Assembly (NCBI GenBank): GCA_030595795.1 | Contig: JAUVCH010000033.1 | Location: 1 to 35,744, forward strand | Length of the DNA stretch: 35,744 bases | Source: Gammaproteobacteria bacterium | GTDB lineage: Bacteria; Pseudomonadota; Gammaproteobacteria; GCA-001735895 | Reading direction: 5' to 3' | In this document: piece by piece, positions 1-11,899 of the stretch | How the letters are laid out: every line of letters starts with the position of its first letter | Numbering within the stretch: the first letter of the stretch is position 1 | Notes under the pieces: model-generated | What the model saw: only the letters and a program-made list of their open reading frames with translations | What the model was told of the DNA's origin: nothing | The model's database searches: none | Translations under genes and position numbers: made by a program

Positions 1-274
1 GGAGGAGGGGGTCGCTACTCACCATTATTTTAATACCAGATACCGGATTTGATTTGATATTAGCAGTTAGTCAGATGTTCGTGCAATGCAGGGTGGACAG
101 GAACACCTGTTTTCGATTTCTTTTGCATATATCTGTCCTAAAGTAAACGCGTGTAATGCCGATTATATATTTAAATCAAATTCCATGCATTTTGTATGAA
201 AAGATTCGGAAGTCGTGCCTATACTTAATTTCAACGTGACTACGGCTGGCAAGATAAAAGGTAGAAAAATAATT

Positions 275-1888
275 ATGAAGTTATTAAGCGGTAAGTTGGG
301 AACCAGGTTTCTCGTATTGACGATTTTATTATCACTTGCGGTGGTGATATCGAGCGCTACGATCATGGTCAATAGCCTGGAAGTTGCCAGTCATGCAGAC
401 CGACTGACCGAAAAGGATATTCCGATGCTTAACAAAGCCCATGAATTGAAATTTGCGGTCGTGCAGGTACAGCAGTGGTTGACTGATATCAGTGCGACTC
501 GCGGGCGTGATGGCTTGAACGATGGTTTCGACGTGGCGGAGGAATATGCGCAGATTTTCTATAAACTAATCGATGAACTTGTATTGCTGGATAGCGAAAA
601 TAAAGAATTTTATCGTTCAATGATTCCTGTTTTCGATGCTTATTATGAAACTGGGAAGAAAATGGCTCAGTCTTATATCGATGATGGGCCTTCCTCGGGC
701 AATTTGATGATGACTCAGTTCGACGAAGTTGCGGCAAAGATGGGAGAAGAGGTCGATGAATTATCGAATCGTATCTCTGGGGCTAGCGAATCCGGCTTAT
801 TATCCCAACAAAAACTATTACACCAGATTTTGCTTTATATCCTGGTGGGTTCTGTAATTGTTCTGTTAAGCGTAGCCATCATCTACATTATCATGTCGCG
901 GGCTCTGTCCCATCTACCTAAAGTAGTTGAAGAACTTAATCGTATCGCTGAAGGTGATCTGACATCAGAAATTAATGTTACCCGGCAGGATGAAATAGGC
1001 GACTTAATGAAGGGGCTGGACTCCATGCAGAAACGTTTGCTGGAAATGATTTCAAAAATAGGTTCTACCACTAATCATCTGACTACGACCGCAAATAAAG
1101 TCTCCGGTTTGATGGCGCAGGCTAGTACCAATATTAAGGAGCAGCAATCAGAGACGGAACAAATTTCGGTCGCGATGAAAGAAATGAGCGCAGCGGTAAA
1201 CGAAGTTTCTAACGGGGTAATGGGCACTTCCAGGGCGGCTAATGGGGCGAATGTCGAAACCGATGATGGCCAGGCTGTTGTCAGTAAAGCGGTAGACGGA
1301 ATTAATCTTCTTGCAGATCATATCGAAACGACGGCTGGTGTGATCGAACAGGTGGAAAAGGACAGCGAAAATATTAATCAGGTGTTAGAAGTCATCAAGG
1401 GGATAGCCGAGCAAACAAATCTTCTGGCTTTGAATGCCGCGATAGAGGCAGCCCGAGCTGGCGAGCAAGGTAGAGGATTTGCCGTGGTGGCTGACGAAGT
1501 TCGTACGCTAGCGAGCCGGACTCAGGAGTCTACCGCAGAGATTAATCAAATTATCGAAAAACTCCAGGCCGGTGCGTACAAGGCGGTACAGGCGATGAGT
1601 GAAAGTCAGGAGCGAACACGGGCTGCTGTCGAGCAGACTAATCAGGTGGGAGCCTCTCTAAAGACTATTTCCGAATCGGTATTTCAGATAGACGAAATGA
1701 GTGGTCAGATTGCTACCGCTGCGGAGCAACAAAATGCAGTAGCCGAAAATATGAATTCGAATATCCAACGAATTAACCATATGGCGGCTGAAAATGCCTC
1801 TGGTGCAGAGCAGACCAATCAGGCCTGGGGTGAACTGGCCGGATTAGCGAGCGATTTACAGAGCCTGGTTGGGCAGTTCCGAGTATAG
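275..1888 (+). CDS. Methyl-accepting chemotaxis protein
   Basis: Transmembrane chemoreceptor that passes a ligand signal to the CheA/CheW array. From the start at 275 it is 537 residues. There is a short basic N-terminus, a first membrane helix (about residues 10-35), a periplasmic helical sensor of about 150 residues, a second membrane helix (about 185-210), a HAMP linker, then a long methyl-accepting coiled coil. The coil carries the diagnostic hairpin tip ([19 protein letters not shown]). The frame is open back to an ATG at 215, but the ATG at 275 puts the basic residues and membrane helix at the N-terminus as the family requires, and AAAGGTAG lies upstream. The sensor family is not recognised, so the ligand is unknown. 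No che genes are adjacent, so this is a stand-alone receptor. Confidence 0.95.
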   Translation: MKLLSGKLGTRFLVLTILLSLAVVISSATIMVNSLEVASHADRLTEKDIPMLNKAHELKFAVVQVQQWLTDISATRGRDGLNDGFDVAEEYAQIFYKLIDELVLLDSENKEFYRSMIPVFDAYYETGKKMAQSYIDDGPSSGNLMMTQFDEVAAKMGEEVDELSNRISGASESGLLSQQKLLHQILLYILVGSVIVLLSVAIIYIIMSRALSHLPKVVEELNRIAEGDLTSEINVTRQDEIGDLMKGLDSMQKRLLEMISKIGSTTNHLTTTANKVSGLMAQASTNIKEQQSETEQISVAMKEMSAAVNEVSNGVMGTSRAANGANVETDDGQAVVSKAVDGINLLADHIETTAGVIEQVEKDSENINQVLEVIKGIAEQTNLLALNAAIEAARAGEQGRGFAVVADEVRTLASRTQESTAEINQIIEKLQAGAYKAVQAMSESQERTRAAVEQTNQVGASLKTISESVFQIDEMSGQIATAAEQQNAVAENMNSNIQRINHMAAENASGAEQTNQAWGELAGLASDLQSLVGQFRV

Positions 1889-1912
1889 GGTCAGAATTAT
1901 GCCTTAGCTAAG

Positions 1913-1951
1913 ATGACAGGTGACTGAGAATTTTTGTCAGGCACCTGTCAT
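1913..1951. terminator. Inverted repeat between convergent genes
   Basis: ATGACAGGTG (1913-1922) is exactly complementary to CACCTGTCAT (1942-1951) across a 19-base loop. It sits between the convergent ends of the chemoreceptor and the YceI gene. A bidirectional terminator is the likely role. No clean T-run follows directly, so the call is moderate. Confidence 0.5.
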
Positions 1952-1958
1952 AGATGGG

Positions 1959-2519
1959 CTAGTTTTTAAACGCTTCCAGTTCGATATTTAAATCGAGCAC
2001 TTCACCGATGGCAGGAATGCCGTAATTCACGCCGAAATCACTACGCTTGATCGAGGCTTCCGCGTCAAACCCACACATCTCTTTTTTATTAAACGGATGT
2101 GCGCCGCAGACTATCGAGGTAACTTTCAGGGTTACCGGCTGGCTGACGCCCATAATGGTCAGATCGCCAGTGACCGAAGTCATCTTATTTCCACTCCAGC
2201 CAGTTTTGGTCGATTTGAAAGTGATTGTTGGATATTCCACGACATTAAGAAAATCGGGTGAACTCAAATGTTCGTCGCGTTTGGCGTGACCTGTATCGAT
2301 TGAAGCCGCATTTATTTCGATGGTAACTGAAGCAGTTTTAGCATCCGGGCTGTATTCGAGAGAACCTGATTGCTCGTCGAACTTGCCACGCATGGTCGAG
2401 AACCCCAGATGATTGATGGCAAAACTGACATAGGTGTGGGCTGGGTCTACGGTGTAGCTCTCGGCTATTGAGGTTAGTGGCATGGCAATAAGGGTAGTGA
2501 TTAACAGGGCTTTTTTCAT
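1959..2519 (-). CDS. YceI family periplasmic protein
   Basis: A 186-residue secreted protein of the YceI lipocalin-like family, which binds polyisoprenoid-type lipids in the periplasm. Visible features are an N-terminal signal peptide (MKK, a hydrophobic run, cleavage near SIAES), the family opening YTVDPAHTYVSF, and the segment HLGFSTMRGKF shared by YceI proteins. Length is typical. The start at 2519 is supported by AAAGGAGA a few bases upstream. It is followed in many genomes by a cytochrome b561 partner; here the upstream gene is a different membrane protein. The physiological role of the family is only loosely known. Confidence 0.93.
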   Translation of the reverse strand: MKKALLITTLIAMPLTSIAESYTVDPAHTYVSFAINHLGFSTMRGKFDEQSGSLEYSPDAKTASVTIEINAASIDTGHAKRDEHLSSPDFLNVVEYPTITFKSTKTGWSGNKMTSVTGDLTIMGVSQPVTLKVTSIVCGAHPFNKKEMCGFDAEASIKRSDFGVNYGIPAIGEVLDLNIELEAFKN

Positions 2520-2582
2520 GTGCTTCTCCTTTGTGTTGGATATTGTTTGTGTTTAAATTTATAAAAATGAAGTGCGAGAGCA

Positions 2583-3413
2583 TTAGTATCCTGAACTCGA
2601 ACTCCCCATCTGCCAGACCCAAAAAGCGGTAGCCGATGCAATACATAAACCGGGCAGGCTAGAGACCAGCGCATTAGTAAAGCGGGTATCGGATACTTTT
2701 GGTACGAATCCAGTCGCGAATGGTATGAATGCCAGCGGAATGAGTGCATACCAGGGCATTCGTGCGAAAATAACTGCAGCGAGTCCAAGCAGGGCGGCCG
2801 ACAGCGCATAGGGCAGGGCTGAATTCGTTTTCGTGTCGACGAACTTGCCCAATAACACCCAACCTAGCAGCACGCCACCCGATGCAGCCGATAGACTCAG
2901 CGCGAGTTGGCCGAGTAATGCCGAGGCCCCGGCGGTTGCGGACAAGCCGGTTCCAAGCAGTAAACTGAATCCGGCGCTGTGGAGTCGTGCCTCGTCCTTG
3001 TCGATCTTCTCGAATGCCCAAAGCAACCATAAAACAAACATCACGGATCCTGCCAGGAACTGCGCCATTGCGGATGCATCCATTCGCAGTATGACCTTCC
3101 AGAAAACCCATAGCAGCGCGAATATGGCGAGCGCAGAGATAACCGCCCGTCGCATTTGAATACTAGCTATCCAATGTTGGATCAGGCCAGCGACGATAAA
3201 CGATGCCAATACCAGCAGAATAATTTTCCGGGTGCCGGTTAAAGGCGTGATAGTCAGGCCATTGATCAGGCCGACGGAAATCAAAAAGGCGGCAAATATA
3301 GCCCAGATCCAACTATTTGTTATGGGTTTTCTTAGCGCTATATAGACTAGTAGTCCGACGATAAACGGAATTACCGCGCTTTGGATTTCTGGTCTGTTAA
3401 GGAATTGGTTCAT
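2583..3413 (-). CDS. Polytopic membrane protein, unknown function
   Basis: About 276 residues, almost entirely hydrophobic, with roughly eight to nine predicted membrane helices joined by short loops. The longest polar loop is near the middle (WAFEKIDKDEARLHSAG). The family is not recognised. The start chosen is the ATG at 3413 (MNQFLNRPEIQ), which places the first helix about 15 residues in; the frame is open to an ATG at 3434. It lies 63 bases upstream of the YceI gene on the same strand and could be co-transcribed with it. No catalytic or ligand motif is visible. Confidence 0.75.
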   Translation of the reverse strand: MNQFLNRPEIQSAVIPFIVGLLVYIALRKPITNSWIWAIFAAFLISVGLINGLTITPLTGTRKIILLVLASFIVAGLIQHWIASIQMRRAVISALAIFALLWVFWKVILRMDASAMAQFLAGSVMFVLWLLWAFEKIDKDEARLHSAGFSLLLGTGLSATAGASALLGQLALSLSAASGGVLLGWVLLGKFVDTKTNSALPYALSAALLGLAAVIFARMPWYALIPLAFIPFATGFVPKVSDTRFTNALVSSLPGLCIASATAFWVWQMGSSSSGY

Positions 3414-3482
3414 GATTGCGCGACATGGTAGCACGCGCTATTTGGACAACAAATTACCTATTAATGCACAAGATTGCTGCAA

Positions 3483-4364
3483 TTATGCATCGACGCGAAA
3501 TCGCGTCAGTGCGATACCGCTGAGAATGATGACCAACGCGAACAGACTGCTGATTTCGACCGGCTCCGACAATATGTAAGCTCCGGCGAAGAATGCGACA
3601 ACCGGAATCATGTAATTAATGGTCGATAGAAAGGTCGGTCCGGCGCGTTCGATGACGGTAAACAGTATCATGGTGGCGATAGCCGTAGGTCCTATTCCTA
3701 GCCAGATTACCGAATTGACTGAACGCAGACTGAGTTGGTCAACATCTAATGTCGTCTGAGTAAGCCAAATCGGCAGTATCGTAATACTGGCAGCGATCAT
3801 CACTCCGGCCGCGCCTACCATTGGACTGAACCGGGGTAAGCGTCGAACCAGGATTGTGTTCACCGCGTAGCTGGTGGCGGCGATAAAAATCGCGATGCCG
3901 CCCAGAACTGCGCGACCGCCGCCTTCGAAGACCGGACCGAGTAAAATGGCGATGCCAGTGATGCCAAATGTAAAGCCAATTATTTTATAACGATTGAGGT
4001 CTTCGCCGTCGATAAAGTAATGTGCCATCAGCATAGTCATCAAGGGCATGATTGCCATGATCATACCGGCAATTCCGGAGTTCACCGAAAGTTGTCCCCA
4101 TGTGATGAGAAAAAAAGGGAAAACATTGCCGAAGAACCCCATGATGGTAAATGCCAGCCAGTTTTTACCATCGAAAGGTAGTCGATCGCCTCTTAGATAA
4201 ACCACGCTAGTCAGTATCAATGCTGCAATAAATACACGTGAAAACACTACGGTGAGTGGGTCAACAGACTCGACCGATATTGCGGTAAATACGAACGAAG
4301 TGCCCCAGAGCGTGACCAGGCACAGCAAAAAAAACCAGTTGAACAAAGCCGAGTTTGAGCTCAA
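3483..4364 (-). CDS. EamA/DMT family transporter, TTG start
   Basis: Inner-membrane drug/metabolite transporter of the EamA type, 293 residues with about ten helices in two repeated halves. The WGTSFVFTAIS opening helix and the second-half motif around SEPVEISSLFALVIILSGI are typical. Such proteins export small metabolites or amino acids; the substrate cannot be read from sequence. The start codon is TTG at 4364, immediately after the TAA of the acetoacetyl-CoA synthetase gene with no spacer. That suggests translational coupling, and no in-frame ATG exists near this position. A product linked to short-chain acyl or ketone metabolism is possible from context only. Confidence 0.92.
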   Translation of the reverse strand: MSSNSALFNWFFLLCLVTLWGTSFVFTAISVESVDPLTVVFSRVFIAALILTSVVYLRGDRLPFDGKNWLAFTIMGFFGNVFPFFLITWGQLSVNSGIAGMIMAIMPLMTMLMAHYFIDGEDLNRYKIIGFTFGITGIAILLGPVFEGGGRAVLGGIAIFIAATSYAVNTILVRRLPRFSPMVGAAGVMIAASITILPIWLTQTTLDVDQLSLRSVNSVIWLGIGPTAIATMILFTVIERAGPTFLSTINYMIPVVAFFAGAYILSEPVEISSLFALVIILSGIALTRFRVDA

Positions 4365-6308
<1,944 letters not shown>

Positions 6309-6435
6309 AGTTGCGGGTTACCGTGTTGTCTGGAATTGAACCAGACAATATTAATACGTCGCCTATGATATGAGTTGTTACTCAAGGTCGCAATGGCAAC
6401 GTACAGACTTCCGAATTAATAACGTAAACACAATC

Positions 6436-7818
6436 ATGACCGATAATCTATATCAGCTAAGCGCAACCGAAATGGTCGCCAAATTAAAGGCAGGAAAAGT
6501 CTCGATAGAAGAGGCACTCGATAGTCTGCAACAACGCATCGAAGCAACCGATCCTGTTATTAACGCACTACCTACGCGTTGTTTTGAGCGAGCCAGGCAG
6601 CAAGTAGAAAAGCTCGCATCACTGCCACCGGAACAGCGCGGCCTATTAGCTGGACTACCGGTAACCATCAAGGACTTAACGCCGGTAGCGGGTGTACGGA
6701 CTACTTTTGGTTCGGCCGTTTATAAGGATTTTGTACCGACGCAATCCGATCAACTGGTAAAGCGCATTGAACAGCGGGGTGGTGTTATATATGCCAAATC
6801 TAATGCACCTGAATTCGGTACGGGCGGTATTACTTTCAACGACGTATTTGGTTTGACGCGCACGCCACGTAACACGCGTTTTGCCTCTGGCGGCTCTTCT
6901 GGTGGAGCGGCGGCCTCGCTAGCCGCTGGTAGCGCATGGTTATCGCATGGCTCGGACATGGCGGGTTCGCTACGTACACCAGCGAGCTTTTGTGGCGTTT
7001 GCAGTTTGCGGCCTTCACCCGGGAAAATTTCTTCGGACTCTGAGTTTTTACCCTTTGATGTTCTAGGGGCGGAAGGCCCTATGGCGAGAAGTATCGAAGA
7101 CCTTGCGCTCTTTGCCGACGTTTTGATAGTCGGTAATACCGAATCGATGCTCGAAGCAGTGAAGACCCCCGAGCTGCCAACTCGCATAGCCGTTAGCGAC
7201 GATCTTGGCATTGCTTCGATTGATCACGGTGTGCTGGAAATTTTTCACCGCTTCATCGATCAATTATCCGATAGTGGACTAAAGTTATTCGAAGATAAGC
7301 CCGACCTACCCAGTGTCCACGATTCTTTCGATGTTTTACGGGCGCATAGCTATGCGATAGGTCTGGAGCAAACTCTCTCGCAAAACCCTGGCGTGATGAA
7401 GCCTGAAGTAGTCTGGAATATAGAGTCGGGTTTAGCACTCGACTCGGTGAAAATTCGCGATGCGACTCGTACCCAGGGTCAAATTATTAATCACGCCGCA
7501 GAATTCATGCAGGGCTTCGACGTTCTCATCTGTCCGGCGACCAGCGTTGTATCGGTACTGGCTGAATTGAGATATCCCGGATCGGATGGTGAAATAGCTA
7601 TTCCTGAATATTACCGCTGGCTAGCCATTGCCTATGCGACGACGATGACGGCATTGCCGATTATCACCATGCCCTGTGGTATAGGGGCGAATGGCATGCC
7701 GATTGGTATTCAGTTAATTGGTAAACCTGGTGGCGAGGCCTCGCTATTTCGGTACGCGCGTGCCATTGAGCAAATTACGGGTTGGTCTTCGATGCCGATA
7801 GATCCGGTGACCGATTAG
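6436..7818 (+). CDS. Amidase-signature family hydrolase
   Basis: Cytosolic amidase of the Ser-cisSer-Lys (amidase signature) family, 460 residues from the ATG at 6436. The frame opens earlier, at 6370, but that extension is not family-like. The triad is visible as K79 (PVTIKDL), S154 in the GGSSGG loop, and nucleophile S178 in GSDMAGSLR, with the 24-residue cis-Ser to Ser spacing normal for the family. It hydrolyses a C-N bond in an amide, but substrate cannot be assigned. It is not GatA: no GatB or GatC is near and the sequence is diverged. NylA (cyclic-amide hydrolase) is in the same family. It is divergent from aacS and precedes an ABC transporter, so an imported amide is a reasonable guess. 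Confidence 0.9.
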   Translation: MTDNLYQLSATEMVAKLKAGKVSIEEALDSLQQRIEATDPVINALPTRCFERARQQVEKLASLPPEQRGLLAGLPVTIKDLTPVAGVRTTFGSAVYKDFVPTQSDQLVKRIEQRGGVIYAKSNAPEFGTGGITFNDVFGLTRTPRNTRFASGGSSGGAAASLAAGSAWLSHGSDMAGSLRTPASFCGVCSLRPSPGKISSDSEFLPFDVLGAEGPMARSIEDLALFADVLIVGNTESMLEAVKTPELPTRIAVSDDLGIASIDHGVLEIFHRFIDQLSDSGLKLFEDKPDLPSVHDSFDVLRAHSYAIGLEQTLSQNPGVMKPEVVWNIESGLALDSVKIRDATRTQGQIINHAAEFMQGFDVLICPATSVVSVLAELRYPGSDGEIAIPEYYRWLAIAYATTMTALPIITMPCGIGANGMPIGIQLIGKPGGEASLFRYARAIEQITGWSSMPIDPVTD

Positions 7819-7911
7819 TCTAATTCTTGACTTCCTCAGTCGATGTAATCAATATGTTGACGCAGCTATTTCCTGAAAGATACTAAAACAACCAGGATAG
7901 AAATTATCTGA

Positions 7912-9000
7912 ATGTCAAATTCTGTATCGATAAAAGTCCATCAGGTCAGTAAAAAATTCGGCCATGACAGGGACGAGGTGATCGCGCTGGATGAGGTATC
8001 GGTAGAAATTCGTGAGAACGAATTTTTTACGCTATTGGGCCCATCGGGTTGCGGCAAAACAACCCTGCTGCGGTTAATCGCAGGCTTCGAACATCCCAGC
8101 GAGGGGGACATTTTTCTTAACGACGAATCAATTGCACATTTACCGCCATACCTGCGCCCGGTAAATACAGTCTTTCAGAACTATGCTTTGTTTCCGCATA
8201 TGACCGTTTCCGAAAACATTGGTTTCGGACTCTCAATGCAGGATAAGCCCCCAACTGAAATCGACGCTACCGTGAGCGAAATGTTGCGACTGGTGCAGAT
8301 GGAAGCACTACGTGATCGGCGTACCGATCAAATTTCTGGTGGTCAGCAACAGCGTGTGGCACTGGCCCGTGCGCTGGCTCCCCATCCACGCGTGTTATTA
8401 CTCGACGAACCGCTTTCGGCGCTCGATTATAAATTACGTAAAGGCATGCAAATCGAACTCAAGCGGTTGCAGATGGAAACTGGAATCACCTTTATTTTTG
8501 TCACCCACGATCAGGAAGAGGCGTTAACCATGTCGGATCGAATCGCAGTGATGAACAAGGGCAGAATTTTGCAGGTCGGTAGTCCGAATGATATTTATGA
8601 TCATCCCTCAGAACGCTTCGTTGCCGATTTCATTGGCGATACCAACTTTCTCAGCGCTGAACTGGTCGAATCTACTTCTGAGTCGTCACTACTAAAGCTG
8701 GCTTCCGGTAAAACCGCATCGGCTGGGCCATCTGGATCGACTCTTCGATCGATGGTGAACATAGCCATTAGACCCGAGCAGGCCATATTGACTTCAGACG
8801 AAGCATCGGCTGAGTTCTCGGGAACGGTCACCAATGTGCTTTATTCAGGCACCGATTCGGTGTTCCATATCGAGTTAAAATCGGGTGAGGAATTTATTGC
8901 TAAAGTGCAAAATAGTGGCGATACGAGGCGCGACTGGAAGACAGGACAGGCGCTCGGCATCAATATTCAGCCCGGCGCGATACAGATCTTGCGAGACTAG
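7912..9000 (+). CDS. potA: Polyamine-type ABC transporter ATPase (PotA-like)
   Basis: ATP-binding subunit of a spermidine/putrescine-type importer, 362 residues. Walker A is GPSGCGKTT (about 43-51), the ABC signature is ISGGQQQR (141-148), Walker B is LLLDEP (162-167) and the switch histidine is in VTHDQ (near 199). A C-terminal TOBE-like regulatory region follows (about 245-362), with the IAIRPEQ segment seen in PotA proteins. It is the first of four transporter genes in order ATPase, permease, permease, binding protein, with 11 bases to the next gene. Substrate class comes from family and gene order, not from this subunit. Confidence 0.93.
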   Translation: MSNSVSIKVHQVSKKFGHDRDEVIALDEVSVEIRENEFFTLLGPSGCGKTTLLRLIAGFEHPSEGDIFLNDESIAHLPPYLRPVNTVFQNYALFPHMTVSENIGFGLSMQDKPPTEIDATVSEMLRLVQMEALRDRRTDQISGGQQQRVALARALAPHPRVLLLDEPLSALDYKLRKGMQIELKRLQMETGITFIFVTHDQEEALTMSDRIAVMNKGRILQVGSPNDIYDHPSERFVADFIGDTNFLSAELVESTSESSLLKLASGKTASAGPSGSTLRSMVNIAIRPEQAILTSDEASAEFSGTVTNVLYSGTDSVFHIELKSGEEFIAKVQNSGDTRRDWKTGQALGINIQPGAIQILRD

Positions 9001-9011
9001 ATTTTAAAGAC

Positions 9012-9944
9012 ATGTCTCAGAATACGTCGCCACTTTCCATTCAGGAACAACTCGCACGTCAGCAGGAGACAAAAACAAACTGGTTACTTTGTACCCCGGC
9101 GCTGATTGTATTATTTCTGGCCGCCTCCGGGCCCTTGCTAGTCATGCTTTTCTATTCATTCCTGACACCCGGAGATTATGGTGGTGTCGAATACCAGCTG
9201 TCGTTCGATGGCTGGATGAATGTATTCCTGTTTCGCGATATCTTCGACGATGTGTTATCTATTGCCGATGCGCATGTCGCCATTTTCTGGCGTTCAATCC
9301 GTTTATCTCTGATGACGACGATCACCTGTCTCATCCTCGGCTTTCCTACCGCCTATTTTATTGCGACGCGTCCCCGCCAAAGCCGAAATTTCTGGCTGTT
9401 TTTAATTACTATTCCATTTTGGACAAATTTACTCATTCGAACCTTTGCTATCATGGAGGTCATTCGCAACAAGGGCATCGTCAATAACCTGCTGATTGAT
9501 CTCGATTTAATTCAACAGCCGATTCAAATGCTCTACACCGATTTTGCAATTATGCTGGGAATGACTTATGTGTATCTGCCGCTGATGATACTGCCGTTAT
9601 ACGCATCAATGGAAAAGCTCGATTTCGGGTTGATCGAAGCGGGTTACGATCTTTACGCCACGCGCATACGCGTATTACGAAAAGTCATCATCCCGCTAAT
9701 AAAGCCCGGTATTATCGCAGGCTCAATTTTAGTATTTATCCCGTCATTGGGTGCTTTTGTGACACCGCGCGTGCTCGGTGGCGGTAAGAATTTAATGCTC
9801 GGTAATCTCATCGAATTGCAATTTGGGCAGGGGCGTAACTGGCCGCTTGGTGCCGCGCTGTCGATCACACTTTTGTTTATCGTCATGGCGGCATTGCTGC
9901 TATATGTTAAAAATGTGCAAAAGTCCGGGGTTCAGCATGATTAG
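9012..9944 (+). CDS. potB: ABC transporter permease (PotB-like)
   Basis: First membrane subunit, 310 residues, of the polyamine-type importer. Six or so helices begin after a polar N-terminus of about 25 residues. The cytoplasmic EAA loop that contacts the ATPase is visible as IEAGYDLYATRIRVLRKVIIP. The large loop between helices 1 and 2 (about residues 55-95) is usual for PotB. It ends 8 bases inside the start of the next permease gene, so the two are translationally coupled. Confidence 0.92.
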   Translation: MSQNTSPLSIQEQLARQQETKTNWLLCTPALIVLFLAASGPLLVMLFYSFLTPGDYGGVEYQLSFDGWMNVFLFRDIFDDVLSIADAHVAIFWRSIRLSLMTTITCLILGFPTAYFIATRPRQSRNFWLFLITIPFWTNLLIRTFAIMEVIRNKGIVNNLLIDLDLIQQPIQMLYTDFAIMLGMTYVYLPLMILPLYASMEKLDFGLIEAGYDLYATRIRVLRKVIIPLIKPGIIAGSILVFIPSLGAFVTPRVLGGGKNLMLGNLIELQFGQGRNWPLGAALSITLLFIVMAALLLYVKNVQKSGVQHD

Positions 9945-10755
9945 TCGAGGGATAGCTAGCAAACCCTTTTCGGTGCGCAAGTTACCCGGTTTCACCTTTA
10001 TTGCTATTCTCTGCTTTGCCCTGCTATATGCGCCAATTGTTACCCTGGTTGGCTATTCATTTAATGCCGGAAATTCACTCGCTGTATGGGAAGGCTTTTC
10101 GCTGCAATGGTATTACGCCGCCTGGCAAAACGATAAAGTACAGGGTGCGGCAATACTGTCCGTGATTATTGCGTTACAGGCTTCTTTATACGCCACTATT
10201 CTCGCGACCATGGCGGCACTTGGAACCACGCGAACCAGGAACTTTCGAGGGCAAACCGCGATTTACACGATGATAAACCAGCCGTTAATGGTACCGGAAA
10301 TAGTGACTGCTGTGGCACTACTTATTTGTTTCGCAGTGATCAAACAGGCTACTGATTATCATGGTTTGGTTTATCTGGTTATTGCCCACACTGCTTTCTG
10401 TATTCCATTTGCCTATCTCCCAATAAGGGCCAGGCTGGAGGGTATGGATAAATCGCTTGAAATAGCCGCGGCCGACTTATATGCGACGCCCTGGCGTTGT
10501 TTTCGCCGGGTCACTCTGCCGTTACTGTGGCCGGGTATTCTCGCCGGCGCCATGCTGGCATTCGTGATTTCGCTAGACGATGTCGTCATCACCGAATTTG
10601 TAAAATCGGCCGGCCAGGATACTCTGCCGACTTATATGCTCGGCCAGTTACGGCGCGTTATAACACCGGAAATTAATGCCATTTCGACCGCTCTGCTGGC
10701 AATATCTGTTTTAATGGTTTCACTGGTATTTTTGCTGAATCGCAAAAAATCATGA
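9937..10755 (+). CDS. potC: ABC transporter permease (PotC-like)
   Basis: Second membrane subunit, 272 residues, pairing with the upstream permease. The start is set at the ATG at 9937, overlapping the previous stop by 8 bases. The same frame is open to an earlier ATG at 9823, but that would lie deep inside potB and adds a non-family sequence. Visible are the first helix ([22 protein letters not shown]), the EAA loop ([20 protein letters not shown]) and the [11 protein letters not shown] segment typical of PotC. It lies 40 bases upstream of the binding protein gene. Confidence 0.93.
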   Translation: MISRGIASKPFSVRKLPGFTFIAILCFALLYAPIVTLVGYSFNAGNSLAVWEGFSLQWYYAAWQNDKVQGAAILSVIIALQASLYATILATMAALGTTRTRNFRGQTAIYTMINQPLMVPEIVTAVALLICFAVIKQATDYHGLVYLVIAHTAFCIPFAYLPIRARLEGMDKSLEIAAADLYATPWRCFRRVTLPLLWPGILAGAMLAFVISLDDVVITEFVKSAGQDTLPTYMLGQLRRVITPEINAISTALLAISVLMVSLVFLLNRKKS

Positions 10756-10795
10756 AAATGCAGTATCAACACAACCTAAAATGAGGAGAGAAATA

Positions 10796-11830
10796 ATGAA
10801 ATTAGCGATCAGAAAATCCGTCGCTGCGTTAGCGATGGTTGCCGTATCAGGCAGTGCTTCGGCAGCTGGAGAGCTCAACCTGTTTAACTGGGGTAACTAT
10901 ACTAACCCGGAATTAATCACCAGGTTTGAAAAGGCCCATGACGTCAAAGTCACGATTACTGACTATGATTCAAACGATGCCGCGCTGGCTAAAGTGAAAG
11001 CAGGTGGCCATGGTTACGATTTAGTTGTGCCGTCGGCTAATTATATGAAAATCTGGATTGAAGAAGATCTGTTGTTAAAGACTCGTCCCGATAAAATGTC
11101 CAATTTTAAAAACGTATCGGATGAATTTTCTAATCCTGTATGGGATCCTGGTCGACAGTATTCAGTGCCATGGCAATGGGGTAGCGTCGGCATGATTGTC
11201 GATACATCGGTTTATTCTGGCGATATCAATACCGCTGCGATTTATCTCGATCCACCGGATGAGCTCAAGGGTAAAATTAACGTAGCGCCAGAGATGAACG
11301 ATGTCATCAGCTCTGCCATTATGTATCTTGGCGGCGAGCCCTGTACAACTGATAAGAAACTACTGCGAAAAGTACGCGATACTCTGGTCGCGGCAAAACC
11401 GCACTGGTTATCTATGGATTATGGCGTGATCGAAAAGTTTGCAGGACGTGATCTGGCTGCATCGCTTTACTGGAATGGCGCAGCATTTAGAGCGCGTGAG
11501 AAAAACTCCGATGTCCGTTATGGTTATCCACAGGAAGGTTTTGCACTGTGGATGGATAGTGTCGCGGTACTCAAGGATGCGAAGAATGTTGAAAATGCCA
11601 AATTATTTCAAAACTTTGTCATGACGCCCGAAAATGCGGCGTTAATTTCGGCTTTTGCCCGTTACGGAAACGGTATTAAAGGTTCGTCAAAGTTCATGCC
11701 TGAGGATATGAGAGACGCACCTGAAATTATCATCGATCCCAAGCTAGCTGGTGCCGGCAAATTTCTGCTCGCATGTTCGCCTGCCGCGACCAAGCTATAC
11801 ACCGCTATTTGGACTGAGTTACAAAAGTAA
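10796..11830 (+). CDS. potD: Periplasmic polyamine-type binding protein (PotD-like)
   Basis: Extracytoplasmic solute receptor, 344 residues from the ATG at 10796, which follows GAGGAGAG at a good distance. An earlier ATG at 10781 lies within that ribosome-binding region and is rejected. A signal peptide (MKLAIRKS, hydrophobic core, ASA cleavage) precedes [10 protein letters not shown], the PotD opening. Segments matching the PotD ligand pocket are kept: [18 protein letters not shown] and LWMDS, whose Trp and Asp form the aromatic/acidic amine cage. By memory alignment, the PotD acidic pair (Asp168, Glu171) falls on EMND, a conservative Glu/Asp swap. A cationic amine is likely; polyamine versus quaternary amine cannot be told. 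Confidence 0.92.
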   Translation: MKLAIRKSVAALAMVAVSGSASAAGELNLFNWGNYTNPELITRFEKAHDVKVTITDYDSNDAALAKVKAGGHGYDLVVPSANYMKIWIEEDLLLKTRPDKMSNFKNVSDEFSNPVWDPGRQYSVPWQWGSVGMIVDTSVYSGDINTAAIYLDPPDELKGKINVAPEMNDVISSAIMYLGGEPCTTDKKLLRKVRDTLVAAKPHWLSMDYGVIEKFAGRDLAASLYWNGAAFRAREKNSDVRYGYPQEGFALWMDSVAVLKDAKNVENAKLFQNFVMTPENAALISAFARYGNGIKGSSKFMPEDMRDAPEIIIDPKLAGAGKFLLACSPAATKLYTAIWTELQK

Positions 11831-11844
11831 GGTTTACATGAGTT

Positions 11845-11869
11845 AAGAGGGCTTGCCAGCCCTCTTTTT
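11845..11869 (+). terminator. Rho-independent terminator after the ABC transporter
   Basis: A nine-base perfect stem, AAGAGGGCT (11845-11853) with AGCCCTCTT (11858-11866), closes a TGCC loop and runs into TTTTT. It lies 15 bases after the binding protein stop. It ends the transporter operon, so the hydrolase genes downstream need read-through or their own promoter. Confidence 0.9.
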
Positions 11870-11899
11870 AATTGAGGGTAAAGTACTGGATAGAATTCT

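Noticed and set aside
1..274. Upstream gene or partial coding region at the left edge
   Set aside because: No frame with family features; AT-rich non-coding leader of the chemoreceptor gene.
6436..7818. Amidase as GatA of the tRNA amidotransferase
   Set aside because: No gatB or gatC neighbours and the sequence around the nucleophile (GSDMAGSLR) is not the GatA form.
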